Below, one piece after another: positions 36,913 through 50,096 of a stretch of DNA of 64,000 bases. Origin of the DNA: Jacaranda mimosifolia. Lineage: Eukaryota; Streptophyta; Magnoliopsida; Lamiales; Bignoniaceae. Position 1 is the first letter of the stretch. Every line of letters starts with the position of its first letter. The stretch is from contig CM032133.1 of assembly GCA_018894105.1 (NCBI GenBank), forward strand, positions 20,722,501-20,786,500, written 5' to 3'. The position numbers and the translations under genes are program-made. The notes beneath the pieces are model-generated. The model did no database searches, was not told the origin of the DNA, and saw only the letters and a program-made list of their open reading frames with translations.

Positions 36913-39900
36913 ATGGATGTGGAGAGATCGTCGCTATGCAACTGCGTAGTGAATTTCTTGCTCGAAGAGAATTACTTGCTATCGGCGTTCGAGCTCCTCC
37001 ATGAGCTCCTCGAAGACGGCCGAGACGATCAGGCAATTCGCCTTAAAGATTTCTTCTCCGATCCAACTCATTTTCCTTCCGATCAGATCTCCCGCTTCGG
37101 CTCCCTCCGAGGTCCGCTCTACACGTAACCGCATTTACATATGCAAATACACGTGTATACCCGATTTGCATGTTTGTGTTTTCGCGCCAGATTGTACTTA
37201 TCTATTTAATGATTCTCGTTCGTGTTTGGAATTTTCTCTGTGAGTTAGTGAAATGTAGTACAAATTGGGGTATGATCATCTTGCGGTTTAATCACCCGAC
37301 TTTGTTTTAAATTATCTGAATGTGATTTTGTGGATTAGTAGGTAATATGGAGATCTTGTTCGCTAATTTTGGTAAATTTGGACAGTTTATAATGATTGAT
37401 CTTATTTGACGCATTTGAATCTGAACTACCTCGTGCCATTTTGCTATTTGTTTAGTGTAATTTAGTGTTGGACGTCACTTTATTAGCTTTATGGTTGAAG
37501 TGATACTATTTTACAGAAAAGGAATTAGAAAGACAGTTAATTCAATGTCTTTTCTTCCATTTTTTGTTTGTTTATTTCATTTTATAATTAGTATTTAAAA
37601 TTTACACAGAAAAATTAACGTTGATTCCCATCCAATATTTAAGTGTTCTGATAATTGGCATAAGAGATCACATTCAGACCATACTGATTTTATTTGGTTG
37701 AAGATAATAAAGAATGCACATATCTGATTGAGTCATGGACTTTATTGGAACGCCTGAGCTATTAATATCGGTAGTGAGAATTATGAATCAAAGACAGTTA
37801 GATCCATAACAATTCTTGAAGGTACTGATGGAATGCCCAAATAAAATTATATTTCTTTTTTTTTCTGTTTTAGTTAGGATAGTAACATACTGCAGTTGCC
37901 ACAATACATGTTGAGACATTCCCTGTATCTAATTGTATGCACCTTAAAATAGTTTCAAGTGATAAATGAGGAAAGTTTCATGTTATCGCTTGATAATATC
38001 AGTAAGCATATGATGTTGTTCGGCGACCTCTCCATGTATTCACACACACTTTCAGAAATTGTCTCATGTTTAAGAGAAACTGTAGCTATTGATGAATGAG
38101 TTGTGAAACCTTAAAAAAGCTTTTCTTTTTCTTTTTTAAAGTCTTTCTCATCTGCTAGTGACAAAATAATGTGGAAAAAGCCTTTACCCCAGGTCCAGTT
38201 GACTACTAAGAAATTTAGCAGAAATTTGTGGTTTGTTCATGTTGGATGTGGCCTGTGGGCGCATAACAAAATATTATTCTTAGAATTGAGCTCTGACAGC
38301 AGTTATGCCGCAAGCCTATATATGGGCCTCTTACACATGCAGGCTTCCAGAATCATTTTAATTTGTAATAGCGCATGTGATGCTAATTAGGAATATAGAG
38401 GAACAATTACGGAACACATCAGCATTCTCCAAGCATAAGAATTTTCAGATAACTAAATGGGATAAGGAGTGTTAAGTATGCCGATTAACAATTTGATGAC
38501 TTTCAAATGAAAGCCTTTGTTTCTAAAATAGTTTAGAGTGATTTCAACAGTCTGGATTTAGTTCCTATCCTTGTTTTATTCAAGTTTTCCACCACTTGAA
38601 TGGACAAATTTATCTCCATCAAAGAGCAGAAAAGAGGAAGAGAAAAACCAATGAACACAAACTCTGCTGGAATTTGAGAAGAAATACTCATTCTAGTCAA
38701 TTTTAGAAGGGAGAACAACTATCAGGGGAAAATTCTGAAAAGTTTTCTTCTTGAGATACAACCAATTTATGAACATGTAAAACCGTAGTTAGAGAATAAG
38801 CCTTCAGTGCTGGAATAAAGGACAATATGAGATGTTCAGTAACAGATTATTATTATTTATGGATGAGGGGGAAATGGCTGCATAAACAACCGCTGGAATT
38901 AACTTATGAACAGTACTGTTATAGCAACTCATGAAAAATACTGATGTAGTATTATTGTCAACTGAAAACATAAGTTGAAATAGAAGTCATAAAATCGGAG
39001 AAACTTTAATCTGCATCACCAAATCTTCACTTTACATCACAAAACTTACCATTGATGGATGCTTTAAAAGTCAAATGCAGTAACTTTTGAGTGATTAAGA
39101 TTGCCTCAAGTGTCGAATTTTATGTTTTTTCTTAGATTGATTTGTAGTGGGATATAAATTATTCCTTATCTTGTTTATGGGAACAGTTGCAGAACCCCAG
39201 AGTCTGCTTGATGAAAAGGATTCACTAGAAGAAAAATTAGCAGTCAGCGAATATGAGCTTCGTTTAGCTCAAGAAGACATTATTAAGCTCAAGGCTGAGT
39301 TGCTGAAGAAATGTGATTCCAATTTGGATGAATCAAGCGGTAATTACTAAAACTGTACTTATGTTGTCTTTGACTTAATGCACAAAGTGATCGTACAATC
39401 AACATGTTATTATGCATATAAGAAATGATTTTGCTGAAAATTCTTTTAGGTGCAGAGAGGAGAGAATCTCTAAATACATTTTTGATTCTGTTTTCCAATA
39501 TGTTATTGCGTTCTATAATCTCTAGGTTTTACTAACACCTACAGTTTTTGTTAGTATCTGTGATAGTATGTGCTTATTCATTTAGAAAATAGAAATTAAT
39601 TTCTTTTATTGTTAATTTATTTGTTCAATTCATTTCTCAGGGTCAAATGTGGATGTTTCTGCCAAAAATGGACCAACCAGTAAACCCATTAAGAGGGACT
39701 TCTCTTTCTCCGATTTGGGTGCTCTGAAGGAAAATGAGCGATTGGATATCAACTGTGCAGTGAAGGAGTATTTACTATTAGCAGGATATCGTTTGACTGC
39801 AATGACATTTTATGAGGAGGTACTTTAATCAAAGGCTTTCTGCTAAACCTTATGTTGTTGCCTGTGCTGCAACTTAAAGCTGAAACAAACCTGTTTGTAA

Positions 39901-42900
39901 GAAGCTTCTCTGCTTTGCAGTAGCACTCTATGGTTGTGAACTCCAGGTGAGAATAAGTGAACTTACAGCGGAAATAGAACTGAAGAGGTCAAATGTAGTT
40001 AATAGGGGATTTAACATATGGCCAAATGATAGCATGTTTGGTGATGAAGTTTAAAGTGATTGTCTCTGTATACAGAAATATGCTCACAGGCTGTACCAAA
40101 ATATACGGAATAGTATCCCAGAACCATGTTTTCTTTATCATATAATACGTACTACTGATAATAAGGACAAAAGTTCTATTTTTCACTAGGAAGAAGCTAA
40201 GTCAATGTAATTTTGATTAGTAAATTGAACCTTTTGTTATCAGGAATATGTCTTGATAGTCACACATTCCCAGCGAACTAGTTCTAATAACCTAAAGTAC
40301 ATGGAGTACTAGTCTCTTGGTTATTTTTATTCATTGCTGCTTTCTAATAACCTAAAGTACATCACAGACTAATTTTCAGTTAATTGGTTGGTAGACTTTC
40401 TACTTCAAACAGGGGCACCGCATATGTTTATTGAATCTACTCCCCTTCTAATCATCAAGATACCCTCAACATGGTCGAGTTGATATTTAGACAATGCCTA
40501 ATGTTTTAGGTTGATTTATCATCTTTCATGTTTTCTTAGTTTGACTGTTGCACTTGTACATAGGTTCATTAAAATTACTTTACCTCTACAACAGGTCACT
40601 GACCAGAATTGGGACGTATGGCAAAACTCGTCTGCATATGTTCCAGATGCACTACGACATTACTATTACCAGTATCTTTCTTCTACGGCACAGGGTGTTG
40701 AGGTACTTCTTGAATATGCATGGAGAAGTGAATTCTTCACCATTTCTTAACTGATAACTCAAAATTAACTTAATTAGTATTCAGGTCTGAAGATTGAATG
40801 GTAAGTGTCCCACCTTTGATTTCTTGATCTTCTGTTGTGGTCTACCCCATTTACTAGTCTGCCACCATTTCAATTCTGCTTTTTCCCTGAGAAACAAATA
40901 AAATCTTGCCTATAGCGGACTTAATCGGTAACTTCCACTAAGCTTCGCCTAATTTGGTTGTTGATTTTTGAAGTTGGCAATTACCTTTAGTCCTGAACTT
41001 ATATTTCAATTTTCAGATTGTCAAACTCCGAAATTTCGTAAAATTGATGTGTTGAATTAACACTGCTTTTTCTGGATTATCAGTTATTTTTTATTAAGAT
41101 CCAAATAGCATCTTTTTGTTGATTGCTGGTTATAATCAACTTAAAAGCACAGATCAGTTAGAAATGGTTTCAAAGATGTAAGGCTATAACTATTTTACTT
41201 AGGTTTGATTCTTTGAGCAACTTGATGCAATGGCAGCAGTTCTTATATTACATATGTATCAGGTGTATTTATCAAGATTATCTCATTTTATAGTTTATAA
41301 GGAAGTCGTTGATATATGTAGGTTCTATTAGCTTGACAAGTATTTACTTGGGTAAAACTCATCCATTATATGATGTCCTCTTTTATGTCGGTGTTCTTTC
41401 TTGTGCTGATTCTCTCATGCTGATTGGTTTCCATGTGTTGCAGGAGAAAGTAACAATGCTTCGAGAAAACAGCAGGCTGAAAAATGAGAAACAGTCCTTG
41501 CTAAAAAGCAAGGAAATGTCAGATGCCCAAATTATCACATTGACAAAATCAATAGAGGCGCTGAAGAAAGATGTCAAAGACAAAGAAAATCTGGTAATTT
41601 CTCTCAACAGAATCCTTGTAGTTTTGAATGTATGTTCTGTCAAAACTATAGGAGAATGTGTTTCAGGTCCAAGGTTTAAAGAAGACTCTGGAAAGCCAAA
41701 GGAAAGAACTAAATGATTGTAGAGCCGAGATAACTTCATTGAAAATGCATATTGAAGGAGCACGGTCCGGGAAGGGTTTGTTATCAACTGATACTGCTTA
41801 CTTGCAATCATTACCTCTAGAGAGCCATAATGAAGATGTAGAATTTGTTCAGAATGACATAGATATGTCAAAGGTCAAAAATTCTGTGAAAACTATTGAG
41901 TCAATGAAGAGAGAGGAAGGGAATGAAGAAGAAGAAAAGCATGAGGTTGAAGAGCCAAAAGTAAATGACACTGTAGCACATAAAGTTGGTTCATTGGCAG
42001 ATTTAGCAAGTCCGGATACTCAGATGATTGGGAAACAGGTTTCTGATGACACAATCAGTCTATTTGAGAAGGTAGAGGAGTTAGTAACTTCTTCAGGTGA
42101 AAAAGGGTCAGGAACGAGTGAAAAATTTCTCAAGAACAAGGGGAAACCTTCCTGGGAAACTGATAGTGTAATTACAAAGTCGGATAACCTAGATTCTGAA
42201 TCAAATGCTGAAAAGATGGCAAGTTCTTTTTCCTCATTTTGACATGGTAATTCTGATTGTCAGAGAAAACAAATTGTATCAGGCTAACATCTGAATCTCA
42301 TTCTTACTTCAGGGTTTGGGAACCATTCAGATATTATCGGATGCATTGCCCAAAATTGTACCTTATGTTCTAATCAACCATCGAGAGGTTTGCCAATCTA
42401 TTTTATATGTTCTTTTAAATATTTTGCTAGTGGTACTGAAAGCTACTAAACCAATATATGCACTTTAGAATTATTGCTTGTCAAGAACTTCATTGGAGTT
42501 CCTCCTGTGTAGGAGCTTCTTCCTCTTATTATGTGTGCTATTGAGCGTCATCCAGACAGCGCCACTCGAGATTCCTTGACCCACACATTGTTTAATCTAA
42601 TAAAGCGTCCGGATGAGCAGCAGAGACGAATTATAATGGATGTAAGATTCCGGAAGTGAAGCAATTGCGTTGTGTCTTGAACTTTGCGCTCACATTAATT
42701 TGTTTATCATTCCAGGCTTGTGTTACTCTTGCCAAGAACATAGGAGAGTTGAGAACAGAAATAGAGCTGCTACCTCAGTGTTGGGAACAAGTAAGAACCA
42801 TTTTAAAATTTATAGCATTGACTTTTTTTATTTTGTTTAATGGAGCCAGGATTCTGTCTAATTGCTGACTTTATTGCACGTAGATTAATCACATGTATGA

Positions 42901-45900
42901 GGAGCGTAGGCTGCTTGTTGCTCAATCATGTGGTGAGCTTGCAGAATTTGTGCGGCCAGAGATTCGTGATTCCCTCATCTTGTCCATTGTGCAGCAGCTC
43001 ATAGAGGATTCTGCTACAGTCGTCAGGGAGGCTGCTGCTCATAACCTGGCATTGTTGCTGCGCCTCTTCCCAAATGCAGATAAATATTTCAAGGTCAGCC
43101 TCACTAAATATGCTTCGAGGCAATCATGGAGAAGATATCTGACTTGACAGAATTGCCTACAATGTAAGCTCCGTGATCTAGGCAATGGAGCATTTCCCCT
43201 TGTCACAAAATGATGCCTTGCAAGATAAATATAGAAAAGAAAAAGAAAAAAGATTTCTCCAATCCTTTTCCTTGTCTGTTGATAGGTTGAGGAGATGATG
43301 TTTCATTTGGTTTGCGATCCCTCTGGTATAGTTGTTGAAACTACAATAAAGGAATTGGTTCCTGCTCTAATAAATTGGGGAAATGAGTTGGATCATATTT
43401 TACAAGTAACGCTGTCTCATATCTTGGGTTCTGTTCAGGTATTACCCACTTATGCATATTTTTTCCCATTTGAGCAACTTCATGGTCATTATGTTTGCCT
43501 GATACATTGTATCTTCCAGCGTTGCCAGCCTCTCTCTGGGGTTGAAGGTTCCATTGAGTCAAAAATTCGTGCTTTAGGTGAAAGAGAACGTTGGAATGTT
43601 GATGTTCTATTACGGCTGCTTGCTGAACTGATTTCACGCGTTCACCAAAGTGCTGTTGAGACTTGTCCATTTCCAGCAGTTTCAGATTCTACAGGGTTAT
43701 CATTTACTCCGTATTTGCTTGAACTTTTTGCAGGGTATGCTTCTTACTTAGGCTCTAAGGTCCTCCTCCTCCATGGGCTTTTTACATGAAGCTATTGTTT
43801 TATGGGTCAGAAATGTCCAGCATGTATGGCTTTAGTGCTTATGACTTAACATTTTCTGATCAGGGGGCATAAGGAGTGGCCTACATTTGAATGGTTGCAC
43901 ATTGAGTGTTTTCCCAGTTTGATTCGCTTGGCTTCTCTATTGTCTCCAAAGGAAGATAGTATAAGAAATCGAATAGCGAAGGTACTTTGCTTGCTTTTTG
44001 AGTTTGAGTTGCTTTGTTTTATGTGAAGTATGCTGTGTTTGGCCTTGTTTGTAATTTTTCTTTTACCTTTTCTTTTACAAACTTTTGAAGTTTTGGCAAT
44101 CAAATGCAGTTTTTGTTGGCGGTGGCTAGACAGTTTGGGGAACCTTATTTGACACACATCATGCTGCCTGTGTTTTTAGTAGCTGTCGGCGACAATGCTG
44201 ATTTGAAATTCTTCCCTTCCGAAGCCCAGTCAAAAATTAGAGGCAATGGCATTTTAAAAATTTCCACTTTTTATGCGTAATTGATGCCATTTACCTCGTA
44301 AAATCTCGTCTTCTATTGTGACAGGTTTGAGGCCTCAAACTGCAATGGCTCAGACGCTTGCTACAATGTGTGTCCTACCAATTCTCCTGGCAGGTGTTCT
44401 AGGACATCCGAGCAAGAGTGACCACTTGACAGAGTACTTGAGGAATCTATTGATTCGAAGAGAGGATGGTCAGCCAGCGAAAAAGCATGATATTATTAAC
44501 TCTCTTCGCTTCATTTGGTTTGTTTCTGCAGAAAACCTTTCCAAAATTTTCGGCCAATATCATTATGTTTAGTCCATTTGTTCACTCATGCCATTTCTGT
44601 GCTGCAGTACTTTTGAAGAACACCATAATATGATATTTAACGTCCTCTGGGAAATGGTTGTGAGCTCTGATATACATTTGAAAATCACTGCTGCCAATCT
44701 TTTGAAAGTCACTGTAAGGCCTTTTTCTTTTGAATGAAATATCATTTCCTGTTACTTTTTTCATTATGCTCAGAATTCTATGGTATATTTGTTTCATAGG
44801 TACCATACATTGATGCAAAGGTTGCCTCAATTCATGTTTTGCCTGCACTTGTAACTCTTGGTTCTGACCAAAATCTGAATGTAAAATATGCAAGCATTGA
44901 TGCTTTTGGATCTGTAGCACAACATTTTAAAAATGACATGGTATGTACTGGAACTCTGCTCATGGTTTACCTCAATTGATGGAGTAGTTTTTACGCAATA
45001 GACTGATCGAAGTTTCTTTGTAGATTGTTGACAAGATACGCATTCAGATGGATGCTTTTCTTGAAGATGGATCACATGAAGCAACCATTGCCGTGGTCCG
45101 TGCACTTGTGGTGTCTGTACCACATACAACTTATAAGCTTCGGAATTATATCCTTAATACCTACTCTTGGGCTTATTTATTCCATTTGCCCTGAAATTTC
45201 AGGAATGGTGAATTCTGTTCTTTTGTAATGCTGAATGTTTTGTTTCTTTAACCCCATGTGTACATCTCCTGTCTAAGATTTTTCAATTAACGGTGTCACC
45301 ACCCCCATCAAGTGATATACTACGCCGGCGGGAGAGAGCTAATGCCTTTTGTGAATCAATTCGTGCTCTTGATGCAACAGGTTTGTTTCTTTAGATTCTT
45401 TTATTACTTTCTATCTTCCGCAATGTTAAATTCCAGGACATGTCAAAAGGAAAAAGAAAATAAAGCTCATTATATTCACTAAAGTAATAATTTCCATTCG
45501 TGAAAACTTGGACAGCCGAAGGCATAATTTAATACATGATCCTTGTTCATATTTCTATTGCAATGATTGGATTATAAAGGCTAACAAACATATAATAAAT
45601 ATCATTCAATATTTGTGGAAAGAATTAGACAAATAAAATTCTTCCAGCTTTTGATATAGCATCTCCAGAAATTGATATTATTTCCATGCTTCAAGTGTAC
45701 ATCTGTGTTGGGCATTATGACTTGCTAAATTGATATATTAGCTACTGTTTGTTCGGTAAAATTAAGATGCCTCAAATTCCAAAACACCAGGATGGCAGGG
45801 GCATCATTAACATCATTTTAAACCAGCTTCTAGACATTCTTTTCACCACCTTCCGGAAATTCACTGAGCCTGCAAGGTTTTTCAATGGGTTCAGCATGGC

Positions 45901-46686
45901 GAATTGCCATTTTCAATCCTTTTACTTGTATGGGTGGCGGGTGGAAACATTGTAACAAATGAAAAGATTTTGCAGTCTTGTCCCAGAGTTGATACCAACA
46001 GTAGAAATTTCAAACTCTCAGAAATATATCTCCAAGAATTTTATTGTTCTGGAATATTTTTAACATGAGAAAGCATTTCCCATTTTCTAATTAGAAGCAT
46101 GAGATCATTGCTTGCTAGGACAAGAACATACAACTTTTCCTTTTTAATATTGAAGTTTTGTTTATTATGCCCGAAGTATTATTGAACATGGTAATAGAAT
46201 TTCGACTGCAAGAGAACATTCCACTCCGGTATCTGCACCTTATTGCTAGCTCCAGTAGCCTGTTTTTAACTCCTTGTTTCATCTATTACAGCAGACCTCC
46301 CAGCTTCCAGTGTAAGGGATTTCCTCCTTCCTGCTATTCAGAATCTATTGAAAGATACTGATGCACTTGATCCAGCACACAAGGAAGCTCTTGAGATTAT
46401 ATGGAAGGAAAGATCTGGTGGATCGTTGGATGCTATAAGCAAGGTAATGGGCGGTCATATGGGGCTTGCTTCTTCCGTTAGCAGTTTTTTTGGTGACAGT
46501 GGATTACTTGGGAAAAAAGAAAGTGGAGATCCCGGAGCTGCTCCATCACCGGAGCCAATTGAGCCACAGAAACCTGTTCCACCACCACCAGTGGAGGACA
46601 CGAGATTTAGGCGGATTATGAGGGGTAGTTTCACAGATATGCTTCGGGCCAAGGCTAAGAGCAGTGAGGATACTCACTCGAACTAA
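36913..46686 (+). CDS. RELCH: RELCH-like protein: LisH, coiled coil and HEAT repeats
   Basis: Plant homologue of the RAB11-binding protein RELCH (KIAA1468; Arabidopsis At5g16210 type), linked in animals to recycling-endosome to trans-Golgi sterol transport. Twenty coding exons: 36913-37111, 39187-39339, 39641-39819, 40595-40702, 41444-41593, 41667-42218, 42313-42387, 42513-42641, 42716-42790, 42884-43093, 43286-43438, 43520-43734, 43864-43981, 44110-44242, 44325-44517, 44608-44713, 44800-44940, 45024-45147, 45264-45380, 46292-46686. They total 3525 nt and 1174 residues, in frame. LisH motifs lie near residues 8-40 ('VVNFLLEENYLLSAFELLHE') and 150-177 ('CAVKEYLLLAGYRLTAMTFY'); coiled coil near 67-118 and 214-300; an acidic linker at 310-447; HEAT region about 448-1040 ('ATVVREAAAHNLALLL', 'NLNVKYASIDAFGSVA'); a Pro-rich tail and 'RFRRIMRGSFTDMLR'. 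The ATG opens MDVERSSLCNCVVNF. Introns 6 and 14 appear GC-AG and intron 18 AT-AC. The gene appears intact. Confidence 0.93.
37112..39186 (+). other. Intron 1 of the RELCH-like gene
   Basis: 2075 bp, the longest intron of the gene. The donor GTCCGC follows CGAG and the acceptor is GGAACAG. No inserted element or nested gene was seen. Confidence 0.8.
42219..42312 (+). other. GC-AG intron 6 of the RELCH-like gene
   Basis: The exon ends AAG ATG and the intron starts GCAAGT, the usual continuation of a GC donor. It ends ACTTCAG before GGT TTG GGA ACC. A TGA precedes the nearest GT (GTAATT), so a GT donor would truncate the protein. The joined protein 'EKMGLGTIQILSDALPKIV' fits the family. Confidence 0.8.
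44243..44324 (+). other. Probable GC-AG intron 14 of the RELCH-like gene
   Basis: The required junction is ATT AGA G | GT TTG AGG ('KIRGLRPQTA'). The bases after the exon are GCAATG, a weak GC donor. The only nearby GT (GTAATT, 44277) would put the next exon out of frame. Confidence 0.65.
45148..45263 (+). other. AT-AC (U12-type) intron 18 of the RELCH-like gene
   Basis: 116 bp. It begins ATATCCTTAA, which matches the U12 donor consensus ATATCCTTT at eight of nine bases. It ends TGTAC. A branch-site-like TTTCTTTAACC (45244-45253) places the branch A about 12 bases before the acceptor, as minor-spliceosome introns require. Splicing gives ...CGG AAT T|AT CTC CTG TCT AAG = 'RNYLLSKIFQL', the residues expected in the family. 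Using AG further on (CTAAG, 45277) would drop conserved residues. Confidence 0.88.
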
Positions 46687-47379
46687 TGGGTGGCCTGAAA
46701 TTTTTTTTTGTTGAGAAATGATAGGAATAGAGAAGAAGAGAAGAAATTTAAATACTATATTCTGTACTTTTTTCAGAACTCATAATATTTTCTTATTGAT
46801 ATGATTCCTCATCATTCGTGTTGAAATTTTGTGAAATATTACATCCACGAACGAGTTTATTGTTAATTAATTTTGAAGAAGAAATCAATCTTAATTAAAT
46901 TGAAATGTTTTGAGTTTCTATGTTGTGATTTATTACCTCGTTCTACTTGGTTTTGTTTATATGCAGTAAGTTTTACTCAGGAAAGGGCCAACTGAAAAAG
47001 AAGTATATATATATGTAGGCAATCAATGGATCTTTACATGGAGTTTCGTTTGGATGAGGCCTCAAGAGAAACGGATATAGGACATTCTGATAAGGTGCAT
47101 GTACTTTATATTTATTATTAATTCATTATTGTTGAAGCTCTTTTGGGAGAAAAAAAAAAAAAAAAAAAATTTTAAAAGTGAGTGTATCCCTAGTGATTAC
47201 ATTATTTATTAGCTGTGAATCAATAATTTTCTCTTAGTATTAGATGAGCGAGACACTCATGAATCAGAACCCTAATTGTGACGTTATCTTTGAATTCTTT
47301 GCTTTACATTAAATTCTTGTTACATTATTTTCACAATAATTATTTTATGTAAATAATGAATTAGCATTCATGTTGAGTA
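46687..47379. other. 3' flank of the RELCH-like gene
   Basis: Contains the probable 3' UTR (AT-rich, with 'TTCTTATTGATATGATTCC' near 46791) and a poly(A) tract at 47147-47170. No other gene was seen. Confidence 0.45.
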
Positions 47380-47681
47380 TGAACTGTTTTTATATATGAA
47401 TTAATAATTAATTAGATGATTTACTGAATCAAATAAAATCTTTTATCTCAATTTTTTATTTGATTAGAGTATTTGAAACTCAACTATGTTTTTGCAGTTG
47501 AAATTTAACATTTTTGAAAATATTTTTGGTATTATTCTTGCAAATTTTTTGCCTAGAATTTGATAGAACTGAAGGCTACCCAATTGTAGCTAGCATACAA
47601 GGGATAAAAACACATGCATATTTTCCTTCTATTGCTCAGATGTGTGTTTCCATCTAATGATGATCAGTACAAACCGTTTAA

Positions 47682-47707
47682 ATATATATATATATATATA
47701 TATATAT
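47682..47707. repeat. (TA)n microsatellite
   Basis: About thirteen TA units inside the tandem array. Confidence 0.9.
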
Positions 47708-48302
47708 TTTCTAATATCAAGTAAGATGAGTACAAACCGTTGACTATATATTGTATGTTTAATGATTAATCATATCACATGTGCATATTCATATTTACAT
47801 GACAATTGAATGATACAAAAATTTCTGATCATAGTTTTTGTTTGACTAAAATACTGTCTTTCAGATATTTTTTGTGGTGCTTCTTCCTAAAGTTTGACAA
47901 AAATAGAAGCTATCCTAGTGTAAGCACGTGCCAAGTATATTCATATTTTTCCTCTAATGCTTAGTCACGTATTTTCTCTTTAATATTGAGTAAGAATTAT
48001 CGACTATTATGTATTTGACTTATATATATGAATTAATATTTAGACAATTTATTGAATAGTATAAAGTGTTTTTATCTAAATTTCTTATTTGACTAAAACA
48101 TTATGAACTGAAATATTTGTTTATAATATATATTTAATGCTTTTTAAAGATATTTCATGCATTTTTTTGGCAATACATTCGTCTAAAATTTGAATAAGTT
48201 GAAGGAAACTCAAGTGAAGCATGTGGTAAATATGCGCGTATTCTCCCACAAATATTTAGAGGAATATTTTCCATCTAATGCTGAGTACAAATTATTGACT
48301 AT

Positions 48303-48773
48303 CGCTACACAAAAATATAAAATTAGTGATAAAATAATAATTAATAATACAAAATTATCACCAATGATTTGTACTAGGTGGCAGTAACTTTTGTTTTACC
48401 AGTGTTGATATTTTTTAAGAGATAATAGTTTTTGTTTTGTCATGGTATGATTCAATAAAAAGTGATGTTTTAAGTTGTCAATAACTCACCATTAACAATT
48501 AATGATATCCCTATGATGACAATTTAATGACAATAAAAATTATCATTATAATTTGCAATAAGATTTTTACTGTGCTATCACCGTAGTTGTGTCACTAATT
48601 ATCAAAGATGACTATTTAAAAATTATTCTTGTCACTATTTAATTTGTAAAAATTATTAAGGTGATAAAGCAAACTCTTTTGTCACCTAATGTATATAATT
48701 AGTGACAACTTTTGTACTTTTGTATTGTCATTTGCTAATTTGTTATTCCTTTTTTTTTTTTTTTCTTGTAGTG
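48303..48773. mobile_element. CACTA-type MITE
   Basis: 471 bp. The left end is CGCTACACAAAAATA. The right end read in reverse is CACTACAAGAAAAAAA, the common plant CACTA terminus. The 3-bp target duplication is TAT on both sides (48300-48302 and 48774-48776). Removing the insert restores the host array unit ('ATTGACTATTATATA'). Subterminal 'TTAGTGA(T/C)AA' words recur in both orientations. No transposase. Confidence 0.85.
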
Positions 48774-49015
48774 TATTATATATTTTTATTCATAGTTATA
48801 TATATATATACACACACATATAAATCAACAATTAGATGATTTATTGAGTGACATAAAACTTTTTCATTGACCGAAACATTTGAAATCAAATTACTTTCCG
48901 TAATTGTAATCTCTTAAAATATTTATGGTACTATACATGCAAAATTTCTGCCTAAATTTTGAAGAAAAAAAAAAACAAAAAGAGATATCCAATTATAACA
49001 TGTGCTGAGGGCAAA

Positions 49016-49042
49016 ACACCCCCAACGCCCCCCACCCCCCCC
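49016..49042 (-). other. C-rich tract (G-rich on minus strand) in one array unit
   Basis: CACCCCC, GCCCCCC and CCCCCCCC runs with short gaps. The minus strand could form a G-quadruplex. Other units of the array lack it. Confidence 0.6.
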
Positions 49043-49748
49043 AAAAAATGCTTAGATGCATATTCATTGTAATGTTGAGTACAAGTCATTGATTGTGACC
49101 TGTTTAATTGATTAGATATGCACACAATAATATTTCGATGATTTATTGAAAAATAAATGATATTAAATTTTTCATTAAATTTATTTGACTAGAATATTCC
49201 AAACATGTGCCGCATGCGACATTTTCTTGGTCAAACTTTACCTAAAATTTGACAAAAAGGGTCTGTCCTAGTAATAGTGCAGCATATGCTAGCACATTCA
49301 TTTTCGTCTAATTAATGCTTAGTTGTGTGTTTTCCATCTGATGGCGGGCTCAAATTATTAATATTAAACTATATATTTAGTTATTAGTTACATAAATTTA
49401 TATATGATTTATTGAATAACACAATTTTTTTTTACTTGAATTTAATTTATTTGACCAAAATATCTTAAACAGAACTGTTTATTCGTAGCTGAATTTCTGT
49501 AGATATTTCATGCAATTTTTTTTGCAATTGCATTTGCCTAAAATTTGACGAAAAATTGAAGGCTGTCGAGGTAAAGCATGTGCCGATGCACACTTCCGTC
49601 TAATATCGGGTAAAAATGATTGACTATTATATATATTTTTAACTAATTATTTATATGTCATTTAATAATTAGATGATTTATTGAATAAAATAAAATTTTT
49701 ATCTCAATTTCTTTTTGTGTAACTAAAATATTTGAACTACACTATTTC

Positions 49749-50096
49749 TATTACAAAAAATTAAGGCATCAATTGTGGTTAATCCATAGTTGATGTTAAA
49801 AATCGTAACTTTGGCTATGAAATTGTCCTAACAAAGTTCAAAGTTGATGTCTCTTGTAGTTAACCATTGCTACAACCAACCCCTAGCTAATAATCATTCA
49901 TTTTTTTATGCATATTAAATTTTCTACGACTAGTGCATATTAATCTATTACGCTTCAAACATATAATGTTACGGATTGATAATTGATATTTTTTTATGAT
50001 TATAATTAAAAAAAATTTATATTTGCTATGAAAATTCATAGTTATAATTTGTAGTTATAGTTATAAAATTAATTTTATAATAATTTTTTGGTAGTG
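49749..50096. mobile_element. Second CACTA-like MITE
   Basis: 348 bp. The left end is TATTACAAAAAATTA. The right end read in reverse is CACTACCAAAAAATTA. The 3-bp flank TTC is on both sides (49746-49748 and 50097-50099). Like the first MITE it interrupts a tandem-array unit. No coding sequence. Confidence 0.75.

Noticed and set aside
41383..41871. 162-codon minus-strand frame opposite the RELCH exons
   Set aside because: It lies antisense to exons 5 and 6, whose plus-strand coding, splice sites and homology are clear.
42656..42868. Plus-strand open frame spanning introns 8 and 9
   Set aside because: It reads through splice sites in the intron; only 42716-42790 is exon.
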